Source: Flemingiibacterium sp045600005
Lineage (GTDB): Bacteria; Bacillota; Clostridia; Oscillospirales; CAG-272
Length of the DNA stretch: 15,411 bases
Direction: 5' to 3'
Assembly: GCA_045600005.1 (NCBI GenBank)
Contig: JAZRXB010000107.1
Span: 1-15,411 of the forward strand
The notes below the pieces were generated by a model. That model was not told the origin of the DNA, did no database searches, and worked only from the letters and a program-made list of their open reading frames with translations. Shown here piece after piece: positions 1-7,547 of this stretch (the first letter of the stretch is position 1; each line of letters begins with the position of its first letter). Position numbers and translations under genes: made by a program.

Positions 1-122
1 CGAAACAAACCCCGGAAGGCATAGTACCTCCTATGCCGACGAAATTTGTACAGTATGACGGGAAAGATGCAAGCAAGCGTGCCATCAAGGCGAAAGCCGT
101 GAATTGTGCGGTATTGCCTTAA
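1..122 (+). CDS. 3' end of an unrecognised gene (partial)
   Basis: The frame whose first full codon is at position 3 is open from the window edge to a TAA at 120-122 and encodes about 39 residues. It starts KQTPEGIVPPMPTKF and ends KAVNCAVLP. The composition is lysine- and proline-rich and looks like a plausible soluble C-terminus, with no membrane segment. I do not recognise the family. The gap to the oxidoreductase start at 176 is 53 nt with no terminator hairpin, so the two genes could be co-transcribed. It could still be a chance open frame, because only 40 codons are visible. Confidence 0.5.
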   Translation, partial: KQTPEGIVPPMPTKFVQYDGKDASKRAIKAKAVNCAVLP

Positions 123-175
123 TTGACTGATAACAATTCACATATGATGAAATGATGATCAGATTGGAGAAGAAT

Positions 176-1378
176 ATGAACGGACAGTCCTATCAGGTCT
201 GTGTCTGCGGAGGCGGACCGGCGGGCGTCTGCGCGGCGATCGCGTCCGCGCGGACAGGCGCAAAGACGATTCTCATCGAACGGAACGGGATGCTCGGCGG
301 TATCTGGACCGCCGGACTGCTCAGCTGGATCCTCGACTGCTCAAACAAGAACGGCGTTCTGCGCGAGCTGATGACAAAGCTCGAAAAGGAAGGACACGGA
401 CGCTTTGCGCGCGGCGGGAATTTCCTTGCCGAGCCGGAGCAGACAAAGCTGGCGATCGAGGAAATGTGCATCGAAGCGGGCGTGGAGATCCTTCTCTACA
501 CGCCGATCATCGGCGCGAAGGTGAGCGAGGACGGGCGCGTCACGTCGGTCGTCTGCCTTGACCGGACCGAAACCTTTGAGGTGTCCGCCGACGTGTTCGT
601 CGACTGTACGGGCGACGGAGACCTTGCGTATTTTGCGGGCTGCTCCTATACCTACGGCGACGGAGACCGCGCACAGCCGATGTCGCTGATCGCGCTGGTC
701 GACGGCATCGACGCGAAGGAAGCGCGTGAATTCGACAATGCCGAGCCGTATCCGAAGGGCGCGCCGAACGCGAAGTCGAGAATGCTTACCTATATGCGTT
801 CGCTCGGTGTAAATCCGAGCTATGGTTCGCCGTCGTTCTGGCATATCGCGGACGGTCTGTGGCTTGTAATGACCAATCAGGAATTCGGATATCGTCCGGA
901 TTCGACGGCGGAGCTGACCAAGGCGACGCTTCATGCGAGACGCGAGCTTGCCGCGCAGGTGAACGCGCTGAAACAGAGCGGCGGCGTCTGGCGGAACATC
1001 CGGCTTCTGGCGACCGCGCCGACTATCGGTGTGCGTGAGAGCCGCCGGATCCTCGGCGAATATGTGCTGACCGACGAAGACCTGATAAACGGCGCGAGAT
1101 TCGACGACGCGGTATGCGACGTGACGTTCGGCATCGACATCCATCCGACCGCTGCGACGCGGACGTTTGCCGAGGAATGCGGCAAGCTGCGCGCGAAGCC
1201 CTATCAGATCCCGCTGCGTTCGCTGATCGCGAAGGAGCGGAAGAATCTGCTGATGGCGGGGCGCTGCATCAGCGGTTCGTTCGGCGCACATTCGAGTTAC
1301 CGGGTCAGCGGCGACGCGGCTGCGACCGGCGAGGCTGCCGGACGGTACGCGGCGTCTCTGACGGTCAGCAAAGACTGA
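176..1378 (+). CDS. FAD-dependent oxidoreductase (FAD_oxidored family)
   Basis: A 400-residue flavoprotein, probably cytosolic. Residues 12-17 (GGGPAG) form the dinucleotide-binding GxGxxG loop of a Rossmann fold, and Glu35 at the end of the second strand would hold the ribose. Near residues 355-394, NLLMAGRCIS followed by a GDAAATGEAAG segment is the typical second FAD contact of the PF12831 family, in which FAD is bound by both ends of the chain. Substrate is not evident; family members oxidise or reduce diverse small molecules and many are uncharacterised. I prefer the ATG at 176 over the in-frame ATGs at 152 and 155, because GGAGA at 166-170 sits 5 nt upstream and the extra eight residues lie before the fold begins. 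A weak promoter (TTGACT at 123, TATGAT at 143, 14-nt spacer) may exist. A strong terminator follows at 1395. Confidence 0.85.
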   Translation: MNGQSYQVCVCGGGPAGVCAAIASARTGAKTILIERNGMLGGIWTAGLLSWILDCSNKNGVLRELMTKLEKEGHGRFARGGNFLAEPEQTKLAIEEMCIEAGVEILLYTPIIGAKVSEDGRVTSVVCLDRTETFEVSADVFVDCTGDGDLAYFAGCSYTYGDGDRAQPMSLIALVDGIDAKEAREFDNAEPYPKGAPNAKSRMLTYMRSLGVNPSYGSPSFWHIADGLWLVMTNQEFGYRPDSTAELTKATLHARRELAAQVNALKQSGGVWRNIRLLATAPTIGVRESRRILGEYVLTDEDLINGARFDDAVCDVTFGIDIHPTAATRTFAEECGKLRAKPYQIPLRSLIAKERKNLLMAGRCISGSFGAHSSYRVSGDAAATGEAAGRYAASLTVSKD

Positions 1379-1394
1379 GGTTCGGTCATGAAAG

Positions 1395-1431
1395 AAAACG
1401 GTCTCCGCGTTTTCACGCAGGGACCGTTTTT
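1395..1431 (+). terminator. Intrinsic terminator of the FAD oxidoreductase gene
   Basis: Left arm 1398-1409 (ACGGTCTCCGCG) pairs with 1416-1427, with one G-T wobble and one C-A mismatch. The loop is TTTTCA, and five T residues follow at 1427-1431. It lies 17 nt after the stop codon. Confidence 0.85.
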
Positions 1432-1476
1432 CCGCGTTTTTGCGCGGAATCTGTCACAGAAATGAAAAAACAGCAG

Positions 1477-1510
1477 AAAACCGCCCGGACGTTTCCGTCC
1501 GGGCGGTTTT
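1477..1510 (-). terminator. Perfect palindromic terminator downstream of gdhA
   Basis: Arms 1477-1490 (AAAACCGCCCGGAC) and 1497-1510 are exact reverse complements, giving a 14-bp stem with a 6-nt loop. On the minus strand it begins 25 nt after the gdhA stop and ends in TTTT. A/T runs flank both sides, so it can also stop transcription from the plus strand, which suits two convergent genes. Confidence 0.9.
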
Positions 1511-1535
1511 CATGCCGTCAGGCTTTCGTCGAAAA

Positions 1536-2888
1536 TCAGACGCAGCCCTGAGCCTTCATTGCTTCTGCAACCTTTAAGAAGCCTGCGATGTTGGCGCCCG
1601 CAACGAGGTCGCCTTCCATACCGTAGGTCTTGGCTGCGCTTGCGCAGGCGTCGTAGATGTTCTTCATGATCTGGTGCAGCTTTGCGTCGACTTCCTCGGC
1701 GGTCCAGCTGTAACGCATGGAGTTCTGGCTCATTTCAAGACCGGAGACGGAGACGCCGCCGGCGTTGACTGCCTTGGACGGAGCGATGACGACGCCGTTT
1801 TCCTTGAGGTAAGCGACAGCGTCAGCGGTGGTCGGCATATTCGCGACTTCGATGTAGTACTTCAGACCGTTGGCGACCATGTTCTTTGCGTCTTCGAGTC
1901 TGACTTCGTTCTGCGTTGCGCAGGGCATACAGATGTCGACCTTGACTTCCCACGGCTTCTTGCCTGCATAGAACGGAACACCGAACTTGTCTGCGTAGTC
2001 CTGAGCCTTGTTGCGGCCGGAAGCGCGCATTTCGAGCATAAACGCGATCTTTTCGGGCGTGGAAACGCCGTCCTTATCGTAGATGTAGCCGTCGGGACCG
2101 GAGATGGTGAGGACCTTGCCGCCCAGCTCGGTGATCTTCTGAACTGCGCCCCATGCGACGTTGCCGAAGCCGGAGACTGCGAAGGTCTTGCCCTTGATCT
2201 CTTCGCCGTAGCCCTTGAGGACTTCGACTGCGAAGTAGGTTGCGCCGTAGCCGGTAGCTTCCGGACGGATGACGGAACCGCCGTAAGGCAGGCCTTTGCC
2301 GGTGAGAACGCCGGTGAACTCGTTAGCGAGTCTCTTGTACTGACCGAACAGATAGCCGATCTCTCTTGCGCCGACGCCGATATCACCGGCGGGAACGTCC
2401 GCGACTGCGCCGTTGTGACGGTACAGCTCGGCCATGACGCTCTGGCAGAAGCGCATGACTTCCGCGTCGCTCTTGCCGGACGGATCGAAGTCGGAACCGC
2501 CCTTGCCGCCGCCCATGGGGAGACCGGTCAGGCTGTTCTTGAAGGTCTGCTCGAAGCCGAGGAACTTCATGATGGAGGAGTTTACGGTCGGATGGAAGCG
2601 GAGACCGCCCTTGTACGGACCGATTGCGGAATTGAACTGGCAGCGGAAACCGCGGTTGACCTGGACCTTGCCGTTGTCGTCGACCCACGGAACACGGAAC
2701 TGAACGAAACGCTCCGGTTCTACGATGCGCTCGAAAATGCCTGCTTCGATGAAGTCAGGACGCTTTTCGGCGACCGGCTCGAGGGACTCGAAAACTTCGA
2801 GGACCGTCTGCTGGAACTCGGGCTCGTCGGGGTTTCTTTTGCAGACCGTCTCGTAGACGCCTGCAAGGTAGCTGTTCTTAAGTGCCAT
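1536..2888 (-). CDS. gdhA: Hexameric glutamate dehydrogenase
   Basis: A 450-residue small hexameric glutamate dehydrogenase interconverting 2-oxoglutarate plus ammonium and glutamate in the cytosol. Active-site residues are all present: Lys93 in PYKGG, Lys117, Lys129 in PMGGGKGG and Asp169 in PAGDIG; each sits four positions from the catalytic residues known in Clostridium symbiosum GDH. The nucleotide fold has FGNVAWG at about 241-247. The cofactor loop SGPDGYIYD (about 263-271) matches the C. symbiosum NAD-dependent enzyme rather than E. coli NADP-dependent GdhA, so NAD(H) use is my inference. The start at 2888 is chosen because AAGGAG (centred near 2899) lies 8 nt upstream and MALKNSYL is the family N-terminus. 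A longer in-frame extension reaches 3011 but would run through the promoter. Single-gene unit with its own promoter and terminator. Confidence 0.97.
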   Translation of the reverse strand: MALKNSYLAGVYETVCKRNPDEPEFQQTVLEVFESLEPVAEKRPDFIEAGIFERIVEPERFVQFRVPWVDDNGKVQVNRGFRCQFNSAIGPYKGGLRFHPTVNSSIMKFLGFEQTFKNSLTGLPMGGGKGGSDFDPSGKSDAEVMRFCQSVMAELYRHNGAVADVPAGDIGVGAREIGYLFGQYKRLANEFTGVLTGKGLPYGGSVIRPEATGYGATYFAVEVLKGYGEEIKGKTFAVSGFGNVAWGAVQKITELGGKVLTISGPDGYIYDKDGVSTPEKIAFMLEMRASGRNKAQDYADKFGVPFYAGKKPWEVKVDICMPCATQNEVRLEDAKNMVANGLKYYIEVANMPTTADAVAYLKENGVVIAPSKAVNAGGVSVSGLEMSQNSMRYSWTAEEVDAKLHQIMKNIYDACASAAKTYGMEGDLVAGANIAGFLKVAEAMKAQGCV

Positions 2889-2913
2889 GATTGTAACTCC
2901 TTTTTGGTAGCTC

Positions 2914-2941
2914 CGCGCCGACCCGCAAGCGAAGCGGCGCG
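2914..2941 (-). promoter_or_regulatory. GC-rich hairpin in the gdhA leader
   Basis: CGCGCCG at 2914-2920 is the exact reverse complement of CGGCGCG at 2935-2941, giving a 7-bp stem with a 14-nt loop. It lies between the predicted transcription start (near 2954) and the gdhA ribosome binding site (near 2899). It has no U-tract, so it is not a terminator. It may stabilise or modulate the mRNA; the role is not known. Confidence 0.45.
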
Positions 2942-2960
2942 TGAATTTGGGTATGCACAT

Positions 2961-2989
2961 ATTATACATCATTTTTGCCTGTTTTGCAA
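2961..2989 (-). promoter_or_regulatory. Consensus sigma-A promoter of gdhA
   Basis: Read on the minus strand: -35 TTGCAA (2984-2989), a 17-nt spacer and -10 TATAAT (2961-2966). Transcription should start near 2954, giving a leader of about 65 nt before the ATG at 2888. Confidence 0.85.
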
Positions 2990-3067
2990 TATCCCGGACA
3001 AAATAATTCAAAACGAAATTGTAAAGATATTTTTAAGGTAGTTTTGGAAATTTTGTACAACGGGGCG

Positions 3068-3096
3068 GAATGATTGACAAAGAGCTGTCATACAGT
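3068..3096 (+). promoter_or_regulatory. Candidate sigma-E-type promoter for the SpoVB-like gene
   Basis: CATACAGT at 3089-3096 closely matches the -10 pattern CATACANT of the Bacillus mother-cell factor sigma-E. GAATGATT at 3068-3075, 13 nt upstream, is a loose fit to its -35. A TTGACA at 3074-3079 is also present, but no acceptable sigma-A -10 lies 16-18 nt downstream of it (the base string there is GAACAG). Assignment is tentative. Confidence 0.35.
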
Positions 3097-3129
3097 GAAC
3101 AGAGAACAAGGAACGGGGCGTGAGAGTTC

Positions 3130-4698
3130 ATGAAGCGGTTTATCAAAAACGGACTTTTGATGGCGGCGGCTTCGATCCTGCTGCGGCTGCTCGGCGTGTG
3201 GTTCAACGCCTTTGTGACCGCAAGGATCGGAGCGGACGGAATGGGGCTGTTTTCGCTCGTGATGAGCGTTTACGGGCTTTCGGTGACGGCGGCTTCGGCG
3301 GGGGTGAATCTCGCGGCGAACCGGCTGTGCGCGAAGGAGATCGAACGGACCGGTTCGGCGCGAGAGGTGTTAAGGCGATGCTTTCTGTACGCCGGGACCT
3401 GCGGAGGAGTATCGGCGTGCGCGCTGTACATCGGCGCGGAGCGGGTCGCGCTCGACTGGCTGGGAGACGGACGCTGCACGGCTTCTCTGAAGCTGCTCGC
3501 GCTGAGTCTTCCCTTCATCGCGCTGTCGAACGTTCTGCACGGGTATTTTTCGGCGGTGCGGAAGGTGTCGAAAAGCGCGGGCGTGGCGGTTTTTGAACAG
3601 CTTTTCAAGACCGGCTTCACGGTCTGGGCGCTGTTATGCCTTGTGCCGGACGGCATCGAGTACGCCTGCATGGCGATCGTCGGAGGCGGCGCTCTGGCGG
3701 AAAGCGCATCCTTTCTGGCGGCGCTCTGCGTCTTTCTGCTTGAAAAAAGGCGATGGAAACCGGCTCGGTTTATGCTTTCGGCGGCAGAGGGAAAAGCTCT
3801 GACGCGGGAGCTGTTCGGCATCACGGTCCCGGTCGCGGCGGCGGCGGTCATCCGGTCGGGGCTCACCACGCTCGAACACACGCTGATCCCGCGCGGACTG
3901 CGCGCCAATCCCGCGACGGCGGACACGGCGCTGGCGGCTTACGGCGTGCTGTGCGGCATGGCGATGCCGGTGGTGATGTTCCCGACCGCGCTGCTCTACT
4001 CGTTCACCGGGCTTCTGATCACCGAATTCGCCGAAGCCGAGACGAAGGGCGCGCGAGGACATATCCGCTCGATGACCGGCAGAGCGCTCGGCGCGACGCT
4101 GATGTTTTCGGTCGGCTGTGCGCTCTGCATGGGGATCTACGCCGACCGGCTGGGGGAGTTCATCTATCACATCCCGGACGCTGGACTGATGATCCGCGCG
4201 ATGGCGCCGCTGGTTCCGGTGATGTACCTCGACCACTGTGTGGACGCGATGTTAAAGGGGCTGGGCGAGCAGGTCTATGTGATGAAGGTGAATATTTTCG
4301 ACGCGGGAATGTGCGCGTTTCTCGTCTGGCTGCTCTGTCCGCGCATCGGGATCTGGGGATATGTCGTCACGATCTATGTAAGCGAGCTGATCAACGCGGC
4401 GCTGTCTGTCGGAAGACTGCTCGTGCGGACGGAATACCGCCTTTCGTGGGCGGCGATCGCACGGACGGCGCTCGGCGCGGCGGCGGCTTATCTGCTGACC
4501 GGACGGTTCGGGACGGCGGAAGGGACGGCTGCGCTGTTCGGCGGCATAGCGGTCACAGCCGGGGTCTATCTGGCGGTCCTGCTTCTGACCGGCGCGGGAA
4601 AGCTGTTAAGCACACGGCAGCCGGCGCGGCGGAAAACACAGGCGGCGGGAAAAGCAGTCCCCGCCGGACGAAAGTCCGGTCGGGACTGCTTTTCATAG
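3130..4698 (+). CDS. SpoVB-like polysaccharide flippase (MOP superfamily)
   Basis: A 522-residue, strongly hydrophobic protein with about 14 membrane segments. The N-terminus (MKRFIKNGLLMAAASILLRLLG, then the GADGMGLFSLVMSVYGL region) is characteristic of the SpoVB/MVF branch of the MOP exporter superfamily, which flips lipid-linked glycans such as peptidoglycan precursors across the cytoplasmic membrane. B. subtilis SpoVB (about 518 residues) serves spore-cortex synthesis; the length and N-terminus fit, but clostridial genomes carry several paralogues, so a sporulation role is inference, supported only by the possible sigma-E-type promoter. The start at 3130 has a weak ribosome binding site (GAGAG about 4 nt upstream). 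The basic C-terminal tail after about residue 495 is encoded by the terminator hairpin itself, so its sequence is probably constrained by RNA structure rather than protein function. Confidence 0.85.
   Translation: MKRFIKNGLLMAAASILLRLLGVWFNAFVTARIGADGMGLFSLVMSVYGLSVTAASAGVNLAANRLCAKEIERTGSAREVLRRCFLYAGTCGGVSACALYIGAERVALDWLGDGRCTASLKLLALSLPFIALSNVLHGYFSAVRKVSKSAGVAVFEQLFKTGFTVWALLCLVPDGIEYACMAIVGGGALAESASFLAALCVFLLEKRRWKPARFMLSAAEGKALTRELFGITVPVAAAAVIRSGLTTLEHTLIPRGLRANPATADTALAAYGVLCGMAMPVVMFPTALLYSFTGLLITEFAEAETKGARGHIRSMTGRALGATLMFSVGCALCMGIYADRLGEFIYHIPDAGLMIRAMAPLVPVMYLDHCVDAMLKGLGEQVYVMKVNIFDAGMCAFLVWLLCPRIGIWGYVVTIYVSELINAALSVGRLLVRTEYRLSWAAIARTALGAAAAYLLTGRFGTAEGTAALFGGIAVTAGVYLAVLLLTGAGKLLSTRQPARRKTQAAGKAVPAGRKSGRDCFS
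4650..4693 (+). terminator. Terminator embedded in the end of the flippase gene
   Basis: Left arm 4651-4669 pairs with 4674-4692: AAAGCAGTCCC with GGGACTGCTTT, one C-C mismatch, then seven further pairs including one G-T. The loop is a GAAA tetraloop and the T-run is 4690-4693. The flippase stop codon (4696-4698) comes after the T-run, so the hairpin is inside the reading frame. A-runs on the left allow it to act on the minus strand too, and it is the only clear terminator near the end of the convergent MoxR operon (stop at 4838). Confidence 0.85.
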
Positions 4699-4837
4699 AT
4701 TGTACCGGTGTTTCGTCCGGCAGATGCGCGGTATACGGCGATTACATCGTCGGGACGGTCACGCCGCCGAAGCGTTCATGCCACCGAAAAAAAGCCGGTG
4801 CGCGATAGGTCGAACTGTACGGCAAAGGCCGGTGCGT

Positions 4838-6319
4838 TCAATCGAGCTGCTTTTCGACGACCTCGCAGACCGACGCCAGCACGCGCTCCGACGCGGCAGG
4901 GTCCGCCGTTTTTTCGGCGTACTTGATCTGCTCGATCAGCTCCGTGATCTCGCCGATGGAGCCGAGCGTCATGCCCGCCGCGATCTTTTCGGATTTTTCG
5001 TGCGGCGTGTCCGATTCGCGTAAGCTCAGATTCATCCGGGACAGCAGACCGATCATCATCGAATAGGAATAGGTCAGCTTTTCCTCATCGGTTTTCAGAC
5101 GGGAAAGCTCGCTGCGGAAATCACGCGCGGACATTCGGGGACGGGCGAGCGAGGTCTGCGCGGCGGAGGTCTTCTTATTCGTTTTCAGCGTGACCACCGT
5201 GTCCTTGTAGTTGATCTCGCGCTCGGCGTGGTCGGAGGCATAGTCGCCCGTTCCCATGAACAGCGAGACGAAGCTGCGCAGAAGGTCCTTGAACCATTCG
5301 AGGATCTCCTGTACGAGCGAGTGACGGATGAAAATGAAGATCAGAATGGCTCCGACGATAAAAACGAGCGCGCCGACGACGGTGAACAGGCTGTTCGCTT
5401 TTTCGAGCCGGTTGACGCCCATCGCCATGTCGCCGACGGCGGAATAGGTGTCCTCCGTGCGCGGCTGATTCGGCTTGTTCGCCATGACGACCGTATAAAC
5501 GATCAGATAGAAGATGAATTTGCCGATGACGAACAGTCCGTTGACGAGGATGTACATGAAGATCCCGGCGAACGCGGTCAGAACGAGCGCGAGCAGGATC
5601 ATGCGAAGATTGTACCAGCGGGCGGTCGGCGTGATCTTCGTGACCGTAACGCCGCTGTACGCGCGGATGATGTAGCTCTGGTTGCAGATGATGACGGCGC
5701 AGACGACATAAAGACCGAAGCAGACGCCGAGCGCCGCGCCGTAGTTTGCCGATGCGCCGGTGACGAACCAGAGCAGTCCGGAGATCGCCAGCGTGGTGAG
5801 GAGCGATTTGTGCGACATGATCCGGTTCGACGGATAGAACGCGATGACGGCGCCCGCCGTCGCCGAGCCGAACACCGAAGCCGCGCAGAGATGCGGCTGG
5901 AGCGAATAGGCGTCGTAGTTGAGGAGCTTTCCCTCATAGACCAGCCGGATGAAGTAGCTGTTGAACGCGCCGCGCAGGATGACGGACAGGATCAGAAACG
6001 CGATGGCGGCGGGGAACAGGAGACGGTAGTCGATCAGTCTTCCCGTTCCCTCATAGGAATAATCGACGACCTTCTTTTTTCCGGCGGCGAAGAGGATGAC
6101 CGCCATGACCGTAAATCCGAACAGATACGCGGCGAAGGGGATGAGAAGGCTCAGCCACAGACTCTCAAGGAGCGGGAGCAGAACGACCAGATTGACCTGC
6201 AGGACGACCATGCCGAAGCCGAAAACGGCAAGCACCCGGCAAAGGAAGTCGAGCGACGCCGCGCCGACCCGTTTGAATCCGGGGAGAAGCGTTCCGGCAA
6301 GCGCGTTTAATTTATCCAT
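4838..6319 (-). CDS. Polytopic membrane protein with DUF4129-like tail (third gene of MoxR operon)
   Basis: 493 residues with about nine hydrophobic segments, roughly 24-46, 50-79, 100-117, 143-161, 172-190, 192-212, 238-258, 262-280 and 312-332, followed by a soluble C-terminal part. Residues about 400-490 (LTYSYSMMIGLLSRMN, then a DTPHEKSEKIA segment and an ITELIEQIKYAE helix) resemble DUF4129, the helical tail of TgpA-type membrane transglutaminases that usually follow moxR and DUF58 genes. There is no transglutaminase core: no sizeable extracytoplasmic domain exists between the membrane segments and no Cys-His-Asp triad could be placed. I therefore call it a TgpA-related membrane protein without an enzyme domain. 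Its ATG overlaps the stop of the DUF58 gene by 8 bp (ATGGATAA), and the Shine-Dalgarno is poor, so translation is probably coupled. Function unknown; a structural or scaffold role is inference. Confidence 0.7.
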   Translation of the reverse strand: MDKLNALAGTLLPGFKRVGAASLDFLCRVLAVFGFGMVVLQVNLVVLLPLLESLWLSLLIPFAAYLFGFTVMAVILFAAGKKKVVDYSYEGTGRLIDYRLLFPAAIAFLILSVILRGAFNSYFIRLVYEGKLLNYDAYSLQPHLCAASVFGSATAGAVIAFYPSNRIMSHKSLLTTLAISGLLWFVTGASANYGAALGVCFGLYVVCAVIICNQSYIIRAYSGVTVTKITPTARWYNLRMILLALVLTAFAGIFMYILVNGLFVIGKFIFYLIVYTVVMANKPNQPRTEDTYSAVGDMAMGVNRLEKANSLFTVVGALVFIVGAILIFIFIRHSLVQEILEWFKDLLRSFVSLFMGTGDYASDHAEREINYKDTVVTLKTNKKTSAAQTSLARPRMSARDFRSELSRLKTDEEKLTYSYSMMIGLLSRMNLSLRESDTPHEKSEKIAAGMTLGSIGEITELIEQIKYAEKTADPAASERVLASVCEVVEKQLD

Positions 6320-7538
6320 ACTGATACCCCACCTTGTACGAATCGAAATAGGTGCGGAAGAAGACCTTCACGTTCGACGGGATCTCGGTGACGCCGCGGT
6401 TGGAGGTGGTGACATAGAAGATGACCTCAACGCCGCGCTTTGCCATCTCGGTGTGGAACTGGAGCATACGCCCGTCCAGCACGGCGGTGACGAAGACAAG
6501 GTTGCCGTTTTCCGCGAACAGGTGCGGGTTCGACACGATGTAGTCGAGCATTTTTTCGCAGGGCATGGAGATCTTCATCTGGAGCAGCGAAAGAATGCGC
6601 ATCGCGTCAAGAAGCCCGTATTTGCCGCAGAACGGCGGCGTGATCAGCAGTTTTTCGCCGGTCTCGTCGTCCGAAGCGGTGAAATCGGAGTGGATCGTTT
6701 CGGGCGGCGTGTTGGCGATCAGGCGGACCGGGACGTTTTCCTTGGCGAAGCGTTCGAGAAGCGACGCGGCGACCGTGATGTTGTACTCGATGAATTCGGG
6801 CGTTTCGGGAATCTCCGGGTCGCGCTCGATGATCTGCGAGCACATATTCAAAACGATGTTCGACTGCACCTTCTGGATCGCGTCCTCGACGTTGACCATC
6901 AGATGTCCGTGGGACGCGGTGAGCTTCCAGTTGATGCGGTTCATCGGGTCGAGCGGCGTGTAATCGCGCGCGCCGCAGCGGAGCATCGGGTCGGTCAGAA
7001 GGCTCTGATTTGTCACGACGTCGCCCGAAAAGAAACGGGTGGACGTGAAATCGCGTTCAAGGTCGACCGTGGCGGGCAGGACCGTGACCGTGTTGGATTT
7101 CGAGACGGGGACTTTGATGCTCTCCGACTGCGGATTGAAGCCGACGAGATCGTTTGCGACGAGCATGACGTCGCCGAGCGAATAAACGCCGCGCTTCCGG
7201 CAGGCGACTCTCCAGCGCCGTTTGATGCTCTGCCGCCCTTTCAGCACGAACATACTCTCGATCTGATCGGTGAAGACGTCGCGCTGTTTTCCCTTTTCCT
7301 CGCTGACAAGCCGGAACGCCAGTCCGACCGGGAGCTTTGTCGTGACCTTGACATAGGGCAGAGGCAGAGCCTTTTCGTTGTTCAGCTCCTCGTAAAGATA
7401 CATATCGTCCCCGACCGTGACCTCGGTCGAGTCGAGCGTTGCCTTGTAGGTCAAGTCGCGGAAGGTGAGCTTTTTATAGAGCTTCGCCTGAACGAAGTAT
7501 GCGACGAACAGAATCGCCGCGACTGCAACGTACAGCAT
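6312..7538 (-). CDS. DUF58 domain protein
   Basis: 408 residues. One N-terminal membrane segment (about 2-18) is followed by a beta-rich region and then the DUF58 signature at 189-215 (GARDYTPLDPMNRINWK, then LTASHGHLMV), matching the family pattern of an acidic-aromatic stretch ending in R-x-I-x-W-K. Downstream is a von Willebrand A-like fold (SNIVLNMCSQ, YNITVAASLLERFA). DUF58 proteins are encoded beside MoxR ATPases and are thought to be their partners in assembling or activating envelope proteins. The start at 7538 is supported by TAAGGAAA, in which the Shine-Dalgarno overlaps the MoxR stop codon; the intergenic gap is only 9 nt. The 3' end overlaps the next gene by 8 bp. Together these show a tightly coupled operon. 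Confidence 0.88.
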   Translation of the reverse strand: MLYVAVAAILFVAYFVQAKLYKKLTFRDLTYKATLDSTEVTVGDDMYLYEELNNEKALPLPYVKVTTKLPVGLAFRLVSEEKGKQRDVFTDQIESMFVLKGRQSIKRRWRVACRKRGVYSLGDVMLVANDLVGFNPQSESIKVPVSKSNTVTVLPATVDLERDFTSTRFFSGDVVTNQSLLTDPMLRCGARDYTPLDPMNRINWKLTASHGHLMVNVEDAIQKVQSNIVLNMCSQIIERDPEIPETPEFIEYNITVAASLLERFAKENVPVRLIANTPPETIHSDFTASDDETGEKLLITPPFCGKYGLLDAMRILSLLQMKISMPCEKMLDYIVSNPHLFAENGNLVFVTAVLDGRMLQFHTEMAKRGVEVIFYVTTSNRGVTEIPSNVKVFFRTYFDSYKVGYQYG

Positions 7539-7547
7539 GGCGTTTCC

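Noticed and set aside
129..142. Resemblance to the lac operator (GATAACAATTCACA)
   Set aside because: The match is short and half-site only, there is no other vector or lac sequence nearby, and chance in an AT-rich gap explains it.
1674..3041. Plus-strand frame antisense to gdhA
   Set aside because: The complementary strand carries every catalytic residue of glutamate dehydrogenase; the plus frame has no family resemblance.
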